Below, piece after piece: positions 42,443 through 50,842 of a DNA stretch of 64,000 nucleotides (position 1 is its first letter; each line of letters begins with the position of its first letter). The notes beneath the pieces were generated by a model. The model did not search any database, was not told the origin of the DNA, and saw only the letters and a program-made list of their open reading frames with translations. The translations under genes and the position numbers were made by a program. Origin of the DNA: Virgisporangium aliadipatigenens (GTDB lineage: Bacteria > Actinomycetota > Actinomycetes > Mycobacteriales > Micromonosporaceae); NCBI RefSeq assembly GCF_016863615.1, contig NZ_BOPF01000021.1, positions 62,001 through 126,000 on the forward strand. The letters run 5' to 3'.

Positions 42443-43198
42443 CGAACGCACCGTCACGAGAAGCGCGGCGGCGGCCAGCAGCACCAGCGACGCCGCCGCC
42501 GCGAGGCCCACCGCCTGATACGTCAACGCCGTCCACAGTGGACGATCCAACGGCGTCGGCAGCTGCGTGTACCCGGTCACGGCGAGCACCGGCACCGCGC
42601 AGAGGGCACCCGCCGCCGCGAAGCCCAGGGCCACCCGACGCGGTGCGCCGTCCGGCAGGCGCACACCCCGCCGCCACACCCACAGCGTCACCAGCCAGCC
42701 GCACAGCGCCCCGAGCAGCCCGCCGAACGCCGCCACCGGCGCCACCCACATCGGCCGCGCCCGCAGCACGTCCAGCCGCACGAACGCGTCCCCGTCCGGC
42801 GCGAACTCCACCCGCCACGGCCCCTTCACCGCGGAGAAGCCCCCCGCCGTCGGGGAGACCGTCCAGCCGGCCGTCGCCAGGCGCACCCGCGAATCGGAAA
42901 GGGCGGGCTCAGGGCGTTCCCCCGGAATCCGGAACCGGACCCGGCCCGGACCGTAGGCGCCGCTCGGGTCGTAACCGAAGCGGACGTCGAAACGCTCGGG
43001 AGGCGGCACCGCAGCGCCCATCACCAGCCGCGCCAACGCCGAGGCCTCCCGGTCCGACGGCAACGGCCCGGCCGCCTGCCACGCCGCCCGCTCCGCGACC
43101 GCCGCACCCGCGAGCGCACCCAGAACGGCACCGAACACCGCGACGGCCAGGGCGAGCACCGTCGCCGACCGCCTTGCCCGCACCAGGGTCAGCGCCAC
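42428..43198 (-). CDS. Polytopic membrane protein of unknown function
   Basis: The 256-residue protein has four hydrophobic helices: an N-terminal one ([24 protein letters not shown]), two in the middle ([26 protein letters not shown] and [19 protein letters not shown]), and a C-terminal one ([21 protein letters not shown]). An extracytoplasmic domain with the motif [24 protein letters not shown] lies between the first two. I do not recognise the family. It contains a copy of the GTCCACAGTGGAC palindrome at 42531-42543. It ends 15 bp inside the beta-lactamase gene on the other strand and starts just downstream of the cyclase-NB-ARC gene, so it may be co-transcribed with that. Confidence 0.68.
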   Translation of the reverse strand: MALTLVRARRSATVLALAVAVFGAVLGALAGAAVAERAAWQAAGPLPSDREASALARLVMGAAVPPPERFDVRFGYDPSGAYGPGRVRFRIPGERPEPALSDSRVRLATAGWTVSPTAGGFSAVKGPWRVEFAPDGDAFVRLDVLRARPMWVAPVAAFGGLLGALCGWLVTLWVWRRGVRLPDGAPRRVALGFAAAGALCAVPVLAVTGYTQLPTPLDRPLWTALTYQAVGLAAAASLVLLAAAALLVTVRSLLRR

Positions 43199-43202
43199 GG
43201 TG

Positions 43203-45806
43203 TCAGAGTATCCGCGTCGACAGGTCCAGCCGGCGCGGCGTCCACGACGGCGCGTCCGTCACCAGATCCGGATGCTCGACCGCCATCGCCGAGGTCACCG
43301 CCTCGGCCAGCGGCAGCGCGCACCCCTCCGCGTAGGCGGCGTCGAACGCCCGATCGCCCAGCCTCTCCCGCAGGTCGTTCTCGCGGCGGCTCCAGTACAT
43401 GCCCATGGCGCCCGGCACCAGGTGCAACGCCGCGCGCCCCGCCTGCGCCGCGCCGAACAGCCGCGCCGCCACCAACGGCTGCCCGCCGGAGGCGCACCGC
43501 ACCGCGAACGCCGCCACCGTCTCGCACACGCCCGCGTGGAACCCGTGCGCCATCCGCGCCCGCAACGTCACCAGCAGATGGTCGTGCGCCGCCACCACGT
43601 CGCCGCGTTCCACCGCCACCAGGCCCAGCAGCAGGTCGACCGTGCGCCGGGCCCGATCCGCCGGACGCGACTGTTCCCACGGCCGCGCCGCCGCCAGCAC
43701 GTCCGCCGCCTCGTCCCAGGCCCCCTGCCGCCAGAGCAGCTGAGCCAGGCAGTACACCGCCGGCAGCGCCTCCACCGGCACACCCTCGCGGCGACCCACG
43801 TCGATCGCCTCCCGGCAGGCGCGTTCGGCCTCGGCGTCGCGGCCCAGATCGCGCAGCGGCGCACCCCGTGCGGCCAGAACGCGCACCAGCTCCGCCGGAT
43901 CGCCGGCCCTTCGCGCCAGTTCCTCCGCGCGCCGCACGAACGACAACTGCTCCGCGTAGCCGCCCTCGGCACCCACGAACGCCGCGTACATCCGGTGCGC
44001 GCCGGCGATCTCCACGTCGGGGATGTGTTCGGCCGTCGCGGATGCGCGTTCGTACACCAGGTGCAGCCAGCGGCGGCCCTCGCGGGCCAGACCCCGTTCG
44101 TGCCACCACTGCGCGAACGCGTCCACCAGCGCGATGCCGTCCCGGGCGCTGCCGCCCGACGTCGTCCAGTCCAGTGCCGCGCGCACCTCGTCGGCGAACG
44201 GATCCAGGTGGTACAGCTCCGGCGGCGCGGCCCGAACGGTGTGCCGGCACCAGGCGACGTGCCGGTCGCGGGCGGCGTTCTCCTCGCCGGCCTGGCGCAG
44301 CAGCCGCACCGCGTAGCCGCGCACCGTCTCCGGTACGCGGTAGCCGTTCCAGCCGCGGTCGAGCAGGCACTTGTCGACCAGCACGGCCAACGGGTCCAGC
44401 GGGTCGTCGCCGTGCACGGCCTCCACAGTGGACAGTTCGACCGGGCCGTGGAAGACCGACAACCGGCGCAGCAGCCGCGCCGGACCCGGCGGCAGCGTCC
44501 GGTACGACCACTCCAGCGAGGCGCTCATCGTGCTGTGCCGGCCGGTGCCGGCGCGTCCCGCGTCCAGCAGGCCGAGCAGATCCGACAGGCGCTTCGCCAC
44601 CTGCGCCGCGGGCAGCAGCCGCATCCGGGCGCCGGCCAGCTCCAGCGCCAGCGGCAACCCGTCCAGCCGGGCGGCCACCCGGGTCAGGTCCGGCAGTTCG
44701 GACGCGGGCACCGCGCGATCCCCGCGCGCCGCCGCCGCCCGCACGGCCAGCAGGCGCGTCGCGTCGCCCAGCTCCATCGCCGGAATCCGCCACACCACCT
44801 CCCCGGGCACGTGCAGCGGCTCGCGGCCGGTCGCCAGCACGACCGTTCCCGCGCCGCCGCCGAGCACCCGCGTCGCGAGCGCGGCCGCCGCCTCCGGATG
44901 GGTGTCGCACGTGTCGAGAACGAGCAGCAGCCGGCGCGCCGCCACGTAGTCCGCGATCGTGTCGCCCAGCGGCCGTCCCGGCTCGGGGCGCAGGCCCAGC
45001 GCGTCGGCCACCTTGCGTTCGACCCCGGCCGGATCGGCCACGTCCGCCAGGTCGGCGAACCACACGCCGTCCGGGCAGGTCGCCACGCGCCGGCGGGCCA
45101 CCTCGACGGCCAGCCGCGTCTTGCCGGCACCACCCGGGCCGACGACCGTCACGAGACGGCGTTCCTCGACGAGACGGGCCAGCTCCCGCTGCTCCGCCGC
45201 CCGCCCCACGAACGACTCCAGCGCCGCCGGCAGGTTGTGCGGCGCCACCAGGGTCCCCCGCGGCCGGGGGAACTCCCGCACCAGTCCCGGGCCGACCAGC
45301 TGGAAGAGCCGTTCCCGCGAGTCGAACCCGCGCAGCCGGTGCAGGCCCAGATCGCGCAGGGAGATCCCGCTCGGCAGTTCCCCGGCGAGCGCGGCGGTCG
45401 CCGAGGAGCACAGCACCTGCCCGCCGTGCGCGCTGCCGGCCACCCGGGCCGCCCGGTGCACCTCGGCCGTGGCGTACTCCCCGCCGTACGGCCGGGCCGG
45501 GCCGGTGTGCAGCCCCATCCGCACCTGCGGCGGGAACGGCACCGACCACTCGTGAGCCGCCAGCCGCCGCTGCGCCTCGGCACACGCCGCCAGCGCCGCA
45601 CCCGGGTCGGGGAAGGCGAAGAAGAGCGAGTCACCCTCGCTGAACAGCTCGTACCCGCCGGCGAGCGCAGCCCGCAGCACCCTGCGGTGCTCGCTGAGCA
45701 TGTCCCGGTACCGGATACCGAGCAGCTGTGCCAGCCTCGTCGAGCCCTCGATGTCCGTGAAGAGGAACGTCACCAATCCGGCGGGTAGACGCATCCGAAC
45801 CGACAC
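43203..45806 (-). CDS. Class III nucleotidyl cyclase-NB-ARC-TPR signalling protein
   Basis: The 867-residue protein begins with a cyclase homology domain: VTFLFTDIEGSTRLAQLL (metal Asp), ELFSEGDSLFFAF (second acidic position GD), VRMGLHTGPA and HRAARVAGSAHGGQVLCS. The canonical Lys and Asn substrate determinants appear changed, so cyclase activity is uncertain. An AAA/NB-ARC ATPase follows with Walker A VGPGGAGKTRLAVEVA and the ADP-sensor GLPLALELAGARMRLL. About 350 residues of TPR-like helices end it. This architecture is a STAND-type sensor found in many actinomycetes. The GTG at 45806 has GGAGG 7 nt upstream. The signal and output are unknown. Confidence 0.85.
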   Translation of the reverse strand: MSVRMRLPAGLVTFLFTDIEGSTRLAQLLGIRYRDMLSEHRRVLRAALAGGYELFSEGDSLFFAFPDPGAALAACAEAQRRLAAHEWSVPFPPQVRMGLHTGPARPYGGEYATAEVHRAARVAGSAHGGQVLCSSATAALAGELPSGISLRDLGLHRLRGFDSRERLFQLVGPGLVREFPRPRGTLVAPHNLPAALESFVGRAAEQRELARLVEERRLVTVVGPGGAGKTRLAVEVARRRVATCPDGVWFADLADVADPAGVERKVADALGLRPEPGRPLGDTIADYVAARRLLLVLDTCDTHPEAAAALATRVLGGGAGTVVLATGREPLHVPGEVVWRIPAMELGDATRLLAVRAAAARGDRAVPASELPDLTRVAARLDGLPLALELAGARMRLLPAAQVAKRLSDLLGLLDAGRAGTGRHSTMSASLEWSYRTLPPGPARLLRRLSVFHGPVELSTVEAVHGDDPLDPLAVLVDKCLLDRGWNGYRVPETVRGYAVRLLRQAGEENAARDRHVAWCRHTVRAAPPELYHLDPFADEVRAALDWTTSGGSARDGIALVDAFAQWWHERGLAREGRRWLHLVYERASATAEHIPDVEIAGAHRMYAAFVGAEGGYAEQLSFVRRAEELARRAGDPAELVRVLAARGAPLRDLGRDAEAERACREAIDVGRREGVPVEALPAVYCLAQLLWRQGAWDEAADVLAAARPWEQSRPADRARRTVDLLLGLVAVERGDVVAAHDHLLVTLRARMAHGFHAGVCETVAAFAVRCASGGQPLVAARLFGAAQAGRAALHLVPGAMGMYWSRRENDLRERLGDRAFDAAYAEGCALPLAEAVTSAMAVEHPDLVTDAPSWTPRRLDLSTRIL

Positions 45807-45983
45807 CCCAGGACCTCCGCCTCCCTGCCAGGCGCGCAACCGTACTGCCGTACATCGGACTGAACGACACCGGCATGCCTCGGATGTGGCCCGGACGCCC
45901 GGTTCGGGACGCCGTTCGTCCTGCGTCAGCGAGCCGACCGGTGAATCACGCGGGGATGGTCGGCTCGACAGCGGTAACCGTCG

Positions 45984-46193
45984 TCAGCAGCCGCACGCAC
46001 CACCGCAACAGCCGCCGCCCGCACCGGGGGACGGTACCGCCTGGCCCCGTCCGGTGAAGGCCACCGTCGACAGCAGCTTGACGGTGTCGTCGTGACCGGA
46101 GGGACACGCCGCGGGTGCGTTGGCGTCCTTCATGGCGCGATTCAGCTCGAACGTCTCGCCGCAGGCGCGGCATCGGTACTCGTAGCGGGGCAT
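45984..46193 (-). CDS. FmdB-family zinc-ribbon protein
   Basis: The 69-residue protein MPRYEYRCRACGETFELNRAM followed by ACPSGHDDTVKLLSTVAFTG has the CxxC...CxxxH pattern of the FmdB regulatory/zinc-ribbon family. A Gly/Cys-rich tail ends it (GGGCCGGACGC). FmdB-type proteins have been implicated in regulation in methylotrophs, but most members are unassigned. It is read in the opposite direction from the lytic transglycosylase, 40 bp away. Confidence 0.85.
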   Translation of the reverse strand: MPRYEYRCRACGETFELNRAMKDANAPAACPSGHDDTVKLLSTVAFTGRGQAVPSPGAGGGCCGGACGC

Positions 46194-46233
46194 GGTTACA
46201 GATTATGGGCCGACATCGGCAATACTCGACGGC

Positions 46234-47763
46234 GTGAGCGAGGCGAGCGAGGCGGTCGGACGCGATCGCGAACAGCGGACCAGACTGCGTCCGGCGGTGC
46301 CGGCACCCCGTAAGCCGGGCGATCCGGGCTTACCGGTCACGCCTGACACACCTGACGCGGCCGCCTCGACCGCTTCCTCCGCTCCCGCGGGGGTCGACGC
46401 GACCGATGCGGCGGTGGCGAGCGGCTCCACCGGACCAGCGTCCACCACGACGCCGGCCACCGCGGGCGCGGGCGACGCCGCCACCGGAACGAGTGACGGC
46501 GCCGCTGATACGGGGGACTCCCCCGCGGAGACGGCCGCCGCGGACTCCGCAGCCGCCGACAAGTCCGCCGACGCCGAGGGCCAGCCCACCGGCGGCAAGG
46601 CCCCCGAGACGGCCGCCGAATCGGACGGGTCCACGAAGGCCGCTGCCGCCGAGGCCGGGCCGGCCGCCGACAGCAAGACCGCCGAGGCCAAGACGGCCGA
46701 GGCCAAGACCGTCGACGGGAAGACGGCCGAAGCGGAGAAGCCCGCCGACGGCAAGGTGGATCTCGTCAAGCGCGACAGCGCCGCCGCGGCCAAGGACGGC
46801 GCCTCCACCAAGGTCGACCTGGTCAAGGTGACCCGCCGCCCGAGCCCCGCCCACCTGCGCACCGACACCACCGGCGCGCACCGCCGGCCGATGCGCGGCG
46901 CGGCCGGGGCCATCGGCCGGGCCGCCCGCCGCGGCGCCCGCGGCACCCGCGCCTGGTCCCGCCGGCCGTCCGGCCGGATGGTGCTGCCGGGCCTGTTCAT
47001 GCTGGCGCTCGTGGTGGCCGTCGCCGGCGGCGGCCTCGCCGTCGAGCGCACCCAGGGCAAGCCGGTCGCCGCCCCGCAGGCGTCCCCCTCGCAGTCCGAG
47101 GAGCCGGCGCCGGACGCCGGTGCGGAGGACCCGAGCGCGGGCCTGCCGAGCGGCGGGCCCGACTCCGACGCCGGGTTCGTCCCGGCCCGCCGGCCCGCGG
47201 ACTCGCTGGCCACCTGGGCCTCCCCGATGGCGGTCCGCACGGGCGTCCCGGTGATCGCGCTCCAGGCGTACGGTTTCGCGGAACTGGTCGTCACGCAGGA
47301 GTCCCCCACGTGTCACCTGCGCTGGACCACCCTCGCCGGCATCGGCAAGATCGAGTCGGACCACGGGCGCGGCAACGGTTCGAGCCTCGCGAACGACGGA
47401 CGGGTCAACCCGGCGATCATGGGCCTCCCGCTCGACGGCCAGGGCAACCGGCGTGCAATACCCGACACCGACAGCGGGGAACTCGACGGCGACCGCACCT
47501 GGGACCGCGCGATGGGACCGATGCAGTTCATCCCGAGCACGTGGGCGCGATTCGCCGCCGACGGCGATTTCGACGGCGTGACAGATCCGCAGGACATCGA
47601 CGACGCCGCATTGGCCGCAGGGCGCTACCTGTGCGCGGGCAACCGGGACCTGGACACCGCCGAGGGCTGGAAAGCAGCCATCCTCTCGTACAACAACGTT
47701 CAGACCTATGTGGACAACGTGTTCACGGCGGCCAATGACTATGGGGCCAAGAGTCGCGTCTGA
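46234..47763 (+). CDS. Membrane-anchored lytic transglycosylase with long disordered cytoplasmic domain
   Basis: The 509-residue protein starts with about 245 residues of Ala/Thr/Asp/Lys-rich low-complexity sequence, including near-repeats of KTAEAK (46677-46740). A single transmembrane helix follows (GLFMLALVVAVAGGGLAV, ~residue 250), then a Pro/Glu linker. The C-terminal lytic transglycosylase domain carries GIGKIESDHGRGNG (catalytic Glu), MGPMQFIPSTWARFAADGDFDGVTDPQDI and ALAAGRYLCAGNRDL. It should cleave the MurNAc-GlcNAc bond in peptidoglycan outside the membrane. The GTG at 46234 is the likely start. The size and composition of the cytoplasmic part are unusual for a murein hydrolase. 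Confidence 0.85.
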   Translation: MSEASEAVGRDREQRTRLRPAVPAPRKPGDPGLPVTPDTPDAAASTASSAPAGVDATDAAVASGSTGPASTTTPATAGAGDAATGTSDGAADTGDSPAETAAADSAAADKSADAEGQPTGGKAPETAAESDGSTKAAAAEAGPAADSKTAEAKTAEAKTVDGKTAEAEKPADGKVDLVKRDSAAAAKDGASTKVDLVKVTRRPSPAHLRTDTTGAHRRPMRGAAGAIGRAARRGARGTRAWSRRPSGRMVLPGLFMLALVVAVAGGGLAVERTQGKPVAAPQASPSQSEEPAPDAGAEDPSAGLPSGGPDSDAGFVPARRPADSLATWASPMAVRTGVPVIALQAYGFAELVVTQESPTCHLRWTTLAGIGKIESDHGRGNGSSLANDGRVNPAIMGLPLDGQGNRRAIPDTDSGELDGDRTWDRAMGPMQFIPSTWARFAADGDFDGVTDPQDIDDAALAAGRYLCAGNRDLDTAEGWKAAILSYNNVQTYVDNVFTAANDYGAKSRV

Positions 47764-47848
47764 TCATCCACATGCGGCGTGACCTGGTGGACTTTCTGTG
47801 TCAGTGACCCTTCCGCAACGGGCTGTTCATCGGCAAGCTAGACGGGTG

Positions 47849-48856
47849 ATGGTGCGCGAGTGGGAGCCGTCGATGGCGTCGGACGCCGAGGTGGCGGCAG
47901 TGGTGGACCTGCTCAACGCCGCGGTCGAGGTGGACACGCCCGGTGATCCACCCTGGATCGTGGACGGCTTCCGGGAGTACGTCGCGACCACGATGCCGGG
48001 TGAGCGGCGTGCCGCCTGGGTCGTCGGCGAGGAGGGTGGTCCCCTGCTCGGCTACGCCATGATGCTGCTGATGGACGACATGGGCGTCTTCGAGCTGTCG
48101 GTGCACCCGGAGGCGCGCCGGCACGGCGTCGGCAGCGCGCTGCTGCTCGCGGCCGCCCGCCGGGCCAGCGACGAGGGCATCCCGTCGCTTGGCATCGAGG
48201 TCGTCGGGGACACGCCGGCGGTGCCGTTCTACGAGGGGCACGGCTTCCGGTGGGCGTACGCCGAGATGCGAAACGTGCTCGATCTGTCCACTGTGGACTG
48301 GCAGCGGCTGGACGAGATGGCGCGCGGCATCGGTTCCGGGTACCGGGTGGAGGCCTATCCGGGCGGGCCGCCCGAGGAGTTGTACGCCGCGTACGCCGCC
48401 GCCAAGGAGTCGGTGCGCGGCGACGATCCGGCCGACCTGGAACTGCGGCCAAGTTCGTACGATCCGGAGCGGCTGCGCGACAGCCTCGCCACCCTGCACG
48501 CGCGCGGGCTCAAGCCCTACATCGTGCTGGCCATCCACGAGTCCACCGACACGGTGGCGGGCCTGACCGAGGTGGTCGTGCCGCGCCAGCGCCCGAGCCG
48601 CGCCGACCAGTACGACACGGTCGTCGTGCCGGAACACCGGGGCTACGGGCTCGGGCGGGCGTTGAAGGCGCGCATGCTGTTCGAGCTGAAGGCGGCGGAG
48701 CCGACGCTGCGCGAGGTGCAGACCTGGCACGACGCCGAAAACGAGCCACTGTTGAAGGTCAACGCCGAGCTGGGGTTCCAGCCCGATCGCGAGTGGCGCG
48801 AGTACGAGGTCGAGGTGGTCGACCTGCTGCACCGGCTCCGGCCGGCCGTCCTGTAG
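47849..48856 (+). CDS. Tandem GNAT-family acetyltransferase
   Basis: The ~335-residue protein has two GNAT domains. The first has FELSVHPEARRHGVGSALLLAAARRASDEG (motif A, R/Q-x-x-G-x-G/A) and VPFYEGHGFRW. The second has DTVVVPEHRGYGLGRALKARMLFEL and ENEPLLKVNAELGFQPDREW. Tandem GNATs of this type are common in actinomycetes, and some acetylate antibiotics or mycothiol precursors (MshD has two domains), but this one lacks the specific context to assign a substrate. The ATG at 47849 has GGGTG upstream. It contains a GTCCACTGTGGAC copy at 48286-48298. Confidence 0.85.
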   Translation: MVREWEPSMASDAEVAAVVDLLNAAVEVDTPGDPPWIVDGFREYVATTMPGERRAAWVVGEEGGPLLGYAMMLLMDDMGVFELSVHPEARRHGVGSALLLAAARRASDEGIPSLGIEVVGDTPAVPFYEGHGFRWAYAEMRNVLDLSTVDWQRLDEMARGIGSGYRVEAYPGGPPEELYAAYAAAKESVRGDDPADLELRPSSYDPERLRDSLATLHARGLKPYIVLAIHESTDTVAGLTEVVVPRQRPSRADQYDTVVVPEHRGYGLGRALKARMLFELKAAEPTLREVQTWHDAENEPLLKVNAELGFQPDREWREYEVEVVDLLHRLRPAVL

Positions 48857-48859
48857 GCG

Positions 48860-49816
48860 CTACTTGGCGCGCAGCGCGGGGATCACCTGCGTCTTGTACA
48901 GCTCGAAGAACTCCCGCACGTACGGGCCGGTGTTCGCCACGTAGATCTCGTCGTAGCCGGCCTTCACGTACTGGTCGAACATCATGAGCTGCTTCTCCGG
49001 ATCCGGGCCGCACGCGAACGACTCCTTGATCATGTCCGGCGTGACCAGTGAACCGGCCTGCTCGAAGTGCTTCGGCGACGGCAGCACCTGCGACAGTTCG
49101 CCGGGGACGCCGGCGTTCGGCCACCGTTCGTGGGCGATGCGCACACCCTCGTCCTCGGTCGGCGCGTAGCACGCCTTGAACCCGGCCTGCGTGGGCTTGT
49201 TGCCGCCCCCGCCGCTGCGGAACTTCTCCACCGCGTCCGCGGCGGGTGCCACCGAGCAGAAGCCGTCACCGATGCGCGCCGCCAGCTCGATCGCCTTGGG
49301 GCCGAACCCGGAGACGTACACCTTCACGGGCTCCTGCGGGAGCGTGTAGATGCGGGCGTTCTCCACGGTGTAGTGCTTGCCGTAGTGGTTGACGAAGTCG
49401 CCCTCCCACAGTTTGCGCATCACCTCGACGGCCTCTTCGAGCATTTCGAGGCGGATCTGCGCGCTCGGCCACGGGTCGCCGAGGATGTGTTCGTTCAGCG
49501 CCTCGCCCGAGCCGACCCCGAGCACGAACCGCCCCTCGTGCAGCACCGCGCTGGTGGCGGCCGCCTGGGCGAGAACGGCCGGGTGGATGCGCACGGTGGG
49601 ACAGGTGACCGCAGTCGTGACCGGCAGCCGGCACACCTGACTCAACGCGCCGATGGTCGACCACACGAACGGGCTTTGCCCCTGCGCGTCGACCCACGGG
49701 TGATAGTGGTCCGAGATCCACAGGGCCTCAAAGCCGGCGTCCTCGGCCAGCTTGGCCTGCTCGACGAGTTCGGTAGGTCCGAAGTCCTCGGACGACAGAA
49801 AGTAACCGATCCGCAT
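48860..49816 (-). CDS. LLM-class F420-dependent oxidoreductase (G6PD-related)
   Basis: The 318-residue luciferase-like TIM-barrel has MRIGYFLSSEDFGPTELVEQAKLAEDAGFEALWISDHYHPW, the cofactor loop VGSGEALNEHILGDPWP, and YVSGFGPKAIELAARIGDGF. It resembles TIGR03557-type proteins related to F420-dependent glucose-6-phosphate dehydrogenase (Fgd). The His of SDHYHPW and the Glu of GSGEALNEH are the residues expected near the catalytic site. Members use coenzyme F420 rather than NAD(P). It ends just 3 bp from the tandem GNAT gene and lies downstream of the heme operon in the same direction, perhaps fortuitously. Confidence 0.87.
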   Translation of the reverse strand: MRIGYFLSSEDFGPTELVEQAKLAEDAGFEALWISDHYHPWVDAQGQSPFVWSTIGALSQVCRLPVTTAVTCPTVRIHPAVLAQAAATSAVLHEGRFVLGVGSGEALNEHILGDPWPSAQIRLEMLEEAVEVMRKLWEGDFVNHYGKHYTVENARIYTLPQEPVKVYVSGFGPKAIELAARIGDGFCSVAPAADAVEKFRSGGGGNKPTQAGFKACYAPTEDEGVRIAHERWPNAGVPGELSQVLPSPKHFEQAGSLVTPDMIKESFACGPDPEKQLMMFDQYVKAGYDEIYVANTGPYVREFFELYKTQVIPALRAK

Positions 49817-49845
49817 GAGCAGACGGCTACCCCGTCACGCGCGCC

Positions 49846-50826
49846 TCACACCCGGCGGAGCAGGCCCGCCGCCTCGACGGCCCAGTAGGTCAGGATCTGG
49901 TCGGCGCCGGCGCGGCGGATGCTGGTCAGCGTCTCCAGGATGGCCGCCTCGCGGTTGATCCAGCCGTTGGCCGCGGCCGCCTCGACCATCGCGTACTCGC
50001 CGGAGATCTGGTACGCGCTCACCGGCACGTCCACCGCCTGGCGCACCGCCGACACCACGTCGAGGTACGGCAGCGCCGGCTTGACCATGACCATGTCGGC
50101 GCCCTCCTCGACGTCCAGGGCGACCTCGCGCAGGGCCTCGCGGATGTTGCCGCCGTCCTGCTGGTACGTCTTGCGGTCGCCCTTCAGCGACGACTCGACC
50201 GCCTCGCGGAACGGCCCGTAGAACGCCGACGCGAACTTGGCCGCGTACGCCAGGATCGCCGTCTCGCCGAACCCGGCCTCGTCCAGCGCGCGCCGCACGG
50301 CACCGACCTGGCCGTCCATCATCCCGGACAGGCCAAGCACGTGCGCCCCGGCGGAGGCCTGGGCGACGGCCATCTCGCCGTAGACGTCAAGCGTCATGTC
50401 GTTGTCGACGGTGCCGTCCGGGCCGAGCACGCCGCAGTGCCCGTGCGAGGTGAACTCGTCCAGGCACAGGTCGCTCATCACGACCGTGCTGTCACCGACC
50501 TCTGCGAGCACGTCGCGCAGCGCCACGTTGAGGATGCCGTCGGGGGCGCACCCCGCGGAGCCGTCCTCGTCCTTCTCCTGCGGAACGCCGAAGAGCATCA
50601 GCCCGCCGATGCCCGCCTGCACGGCCTCGACGGCCGCCTTGCGCAGCGAGTCGCGCGAGTGCTGCACCACGCCCGGCATCGAGGAGATCGGCCGCGGCTC
50701 GCTCAGCCCTTCCTTCACGAACATCGGCAGGATGAACTGCGCGGGATCCAGCCGCGTCTCGGCGACCAGGCGGCGCAGCGCGGGTGTGCGCCGCAGCCGC
50801 CGCATCCGAACGTCCGGAAATCCCAT
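49846..50826 (-). CDS. hemB: Delta-aminolevulinic acid dehydratase (porphobilinogen synthase)
   Basis: The 326-residue enzyme condenses two 5-aminolevulinate molecules to porphobilinogen. Motifs present are MSDLCLDEFTSHGHCGVLGPDG (metal region, with Cys, Asp, His and Cys, an intermediate between Zn-type and Mg-type patterns), YAAKFASAFYGPFREA with an active-site Lys, and DMVMVKPALPYLDVV with the Schiff-base Lys. GGAGG lies 6 nt before the ATG at 50826. It is the last gene of rex-hemA-hemC-hemD-hemB, with 16 bp to cobA-hemD. Confidence 0.93.
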   Translation of the reverse strand: MGFPDVRMRRLRRTPALRRLVAETRLDPAQFILPMFVKEGLSEPRPISSMPGVVQHSRDSLRKAAVEAVQAGIGGLMLFGVPQEKDEDGSAGCAPDGILNVALRDVLAEVGDSTVVMSDLCLDEFTSHGHCGVLGPDGTVDNDMTLDVYGEMAVAQASAGAHVLGLSGMMDGQVGAVRRALDEAGFGETAILAYAAKFASAFYGPFREAVESSLKGDRKTYQQDGGNIREALREVALDVEEGADMVMVKPALPYLDVVSAVRQAVDVPVSAYQISGEYAMVEAAAANGWINREAAILETLTSIRRAGADQILTYWAVEAAGLLRRV

Positions 50827-50842
50827 GACGGGCCTCCAACAA

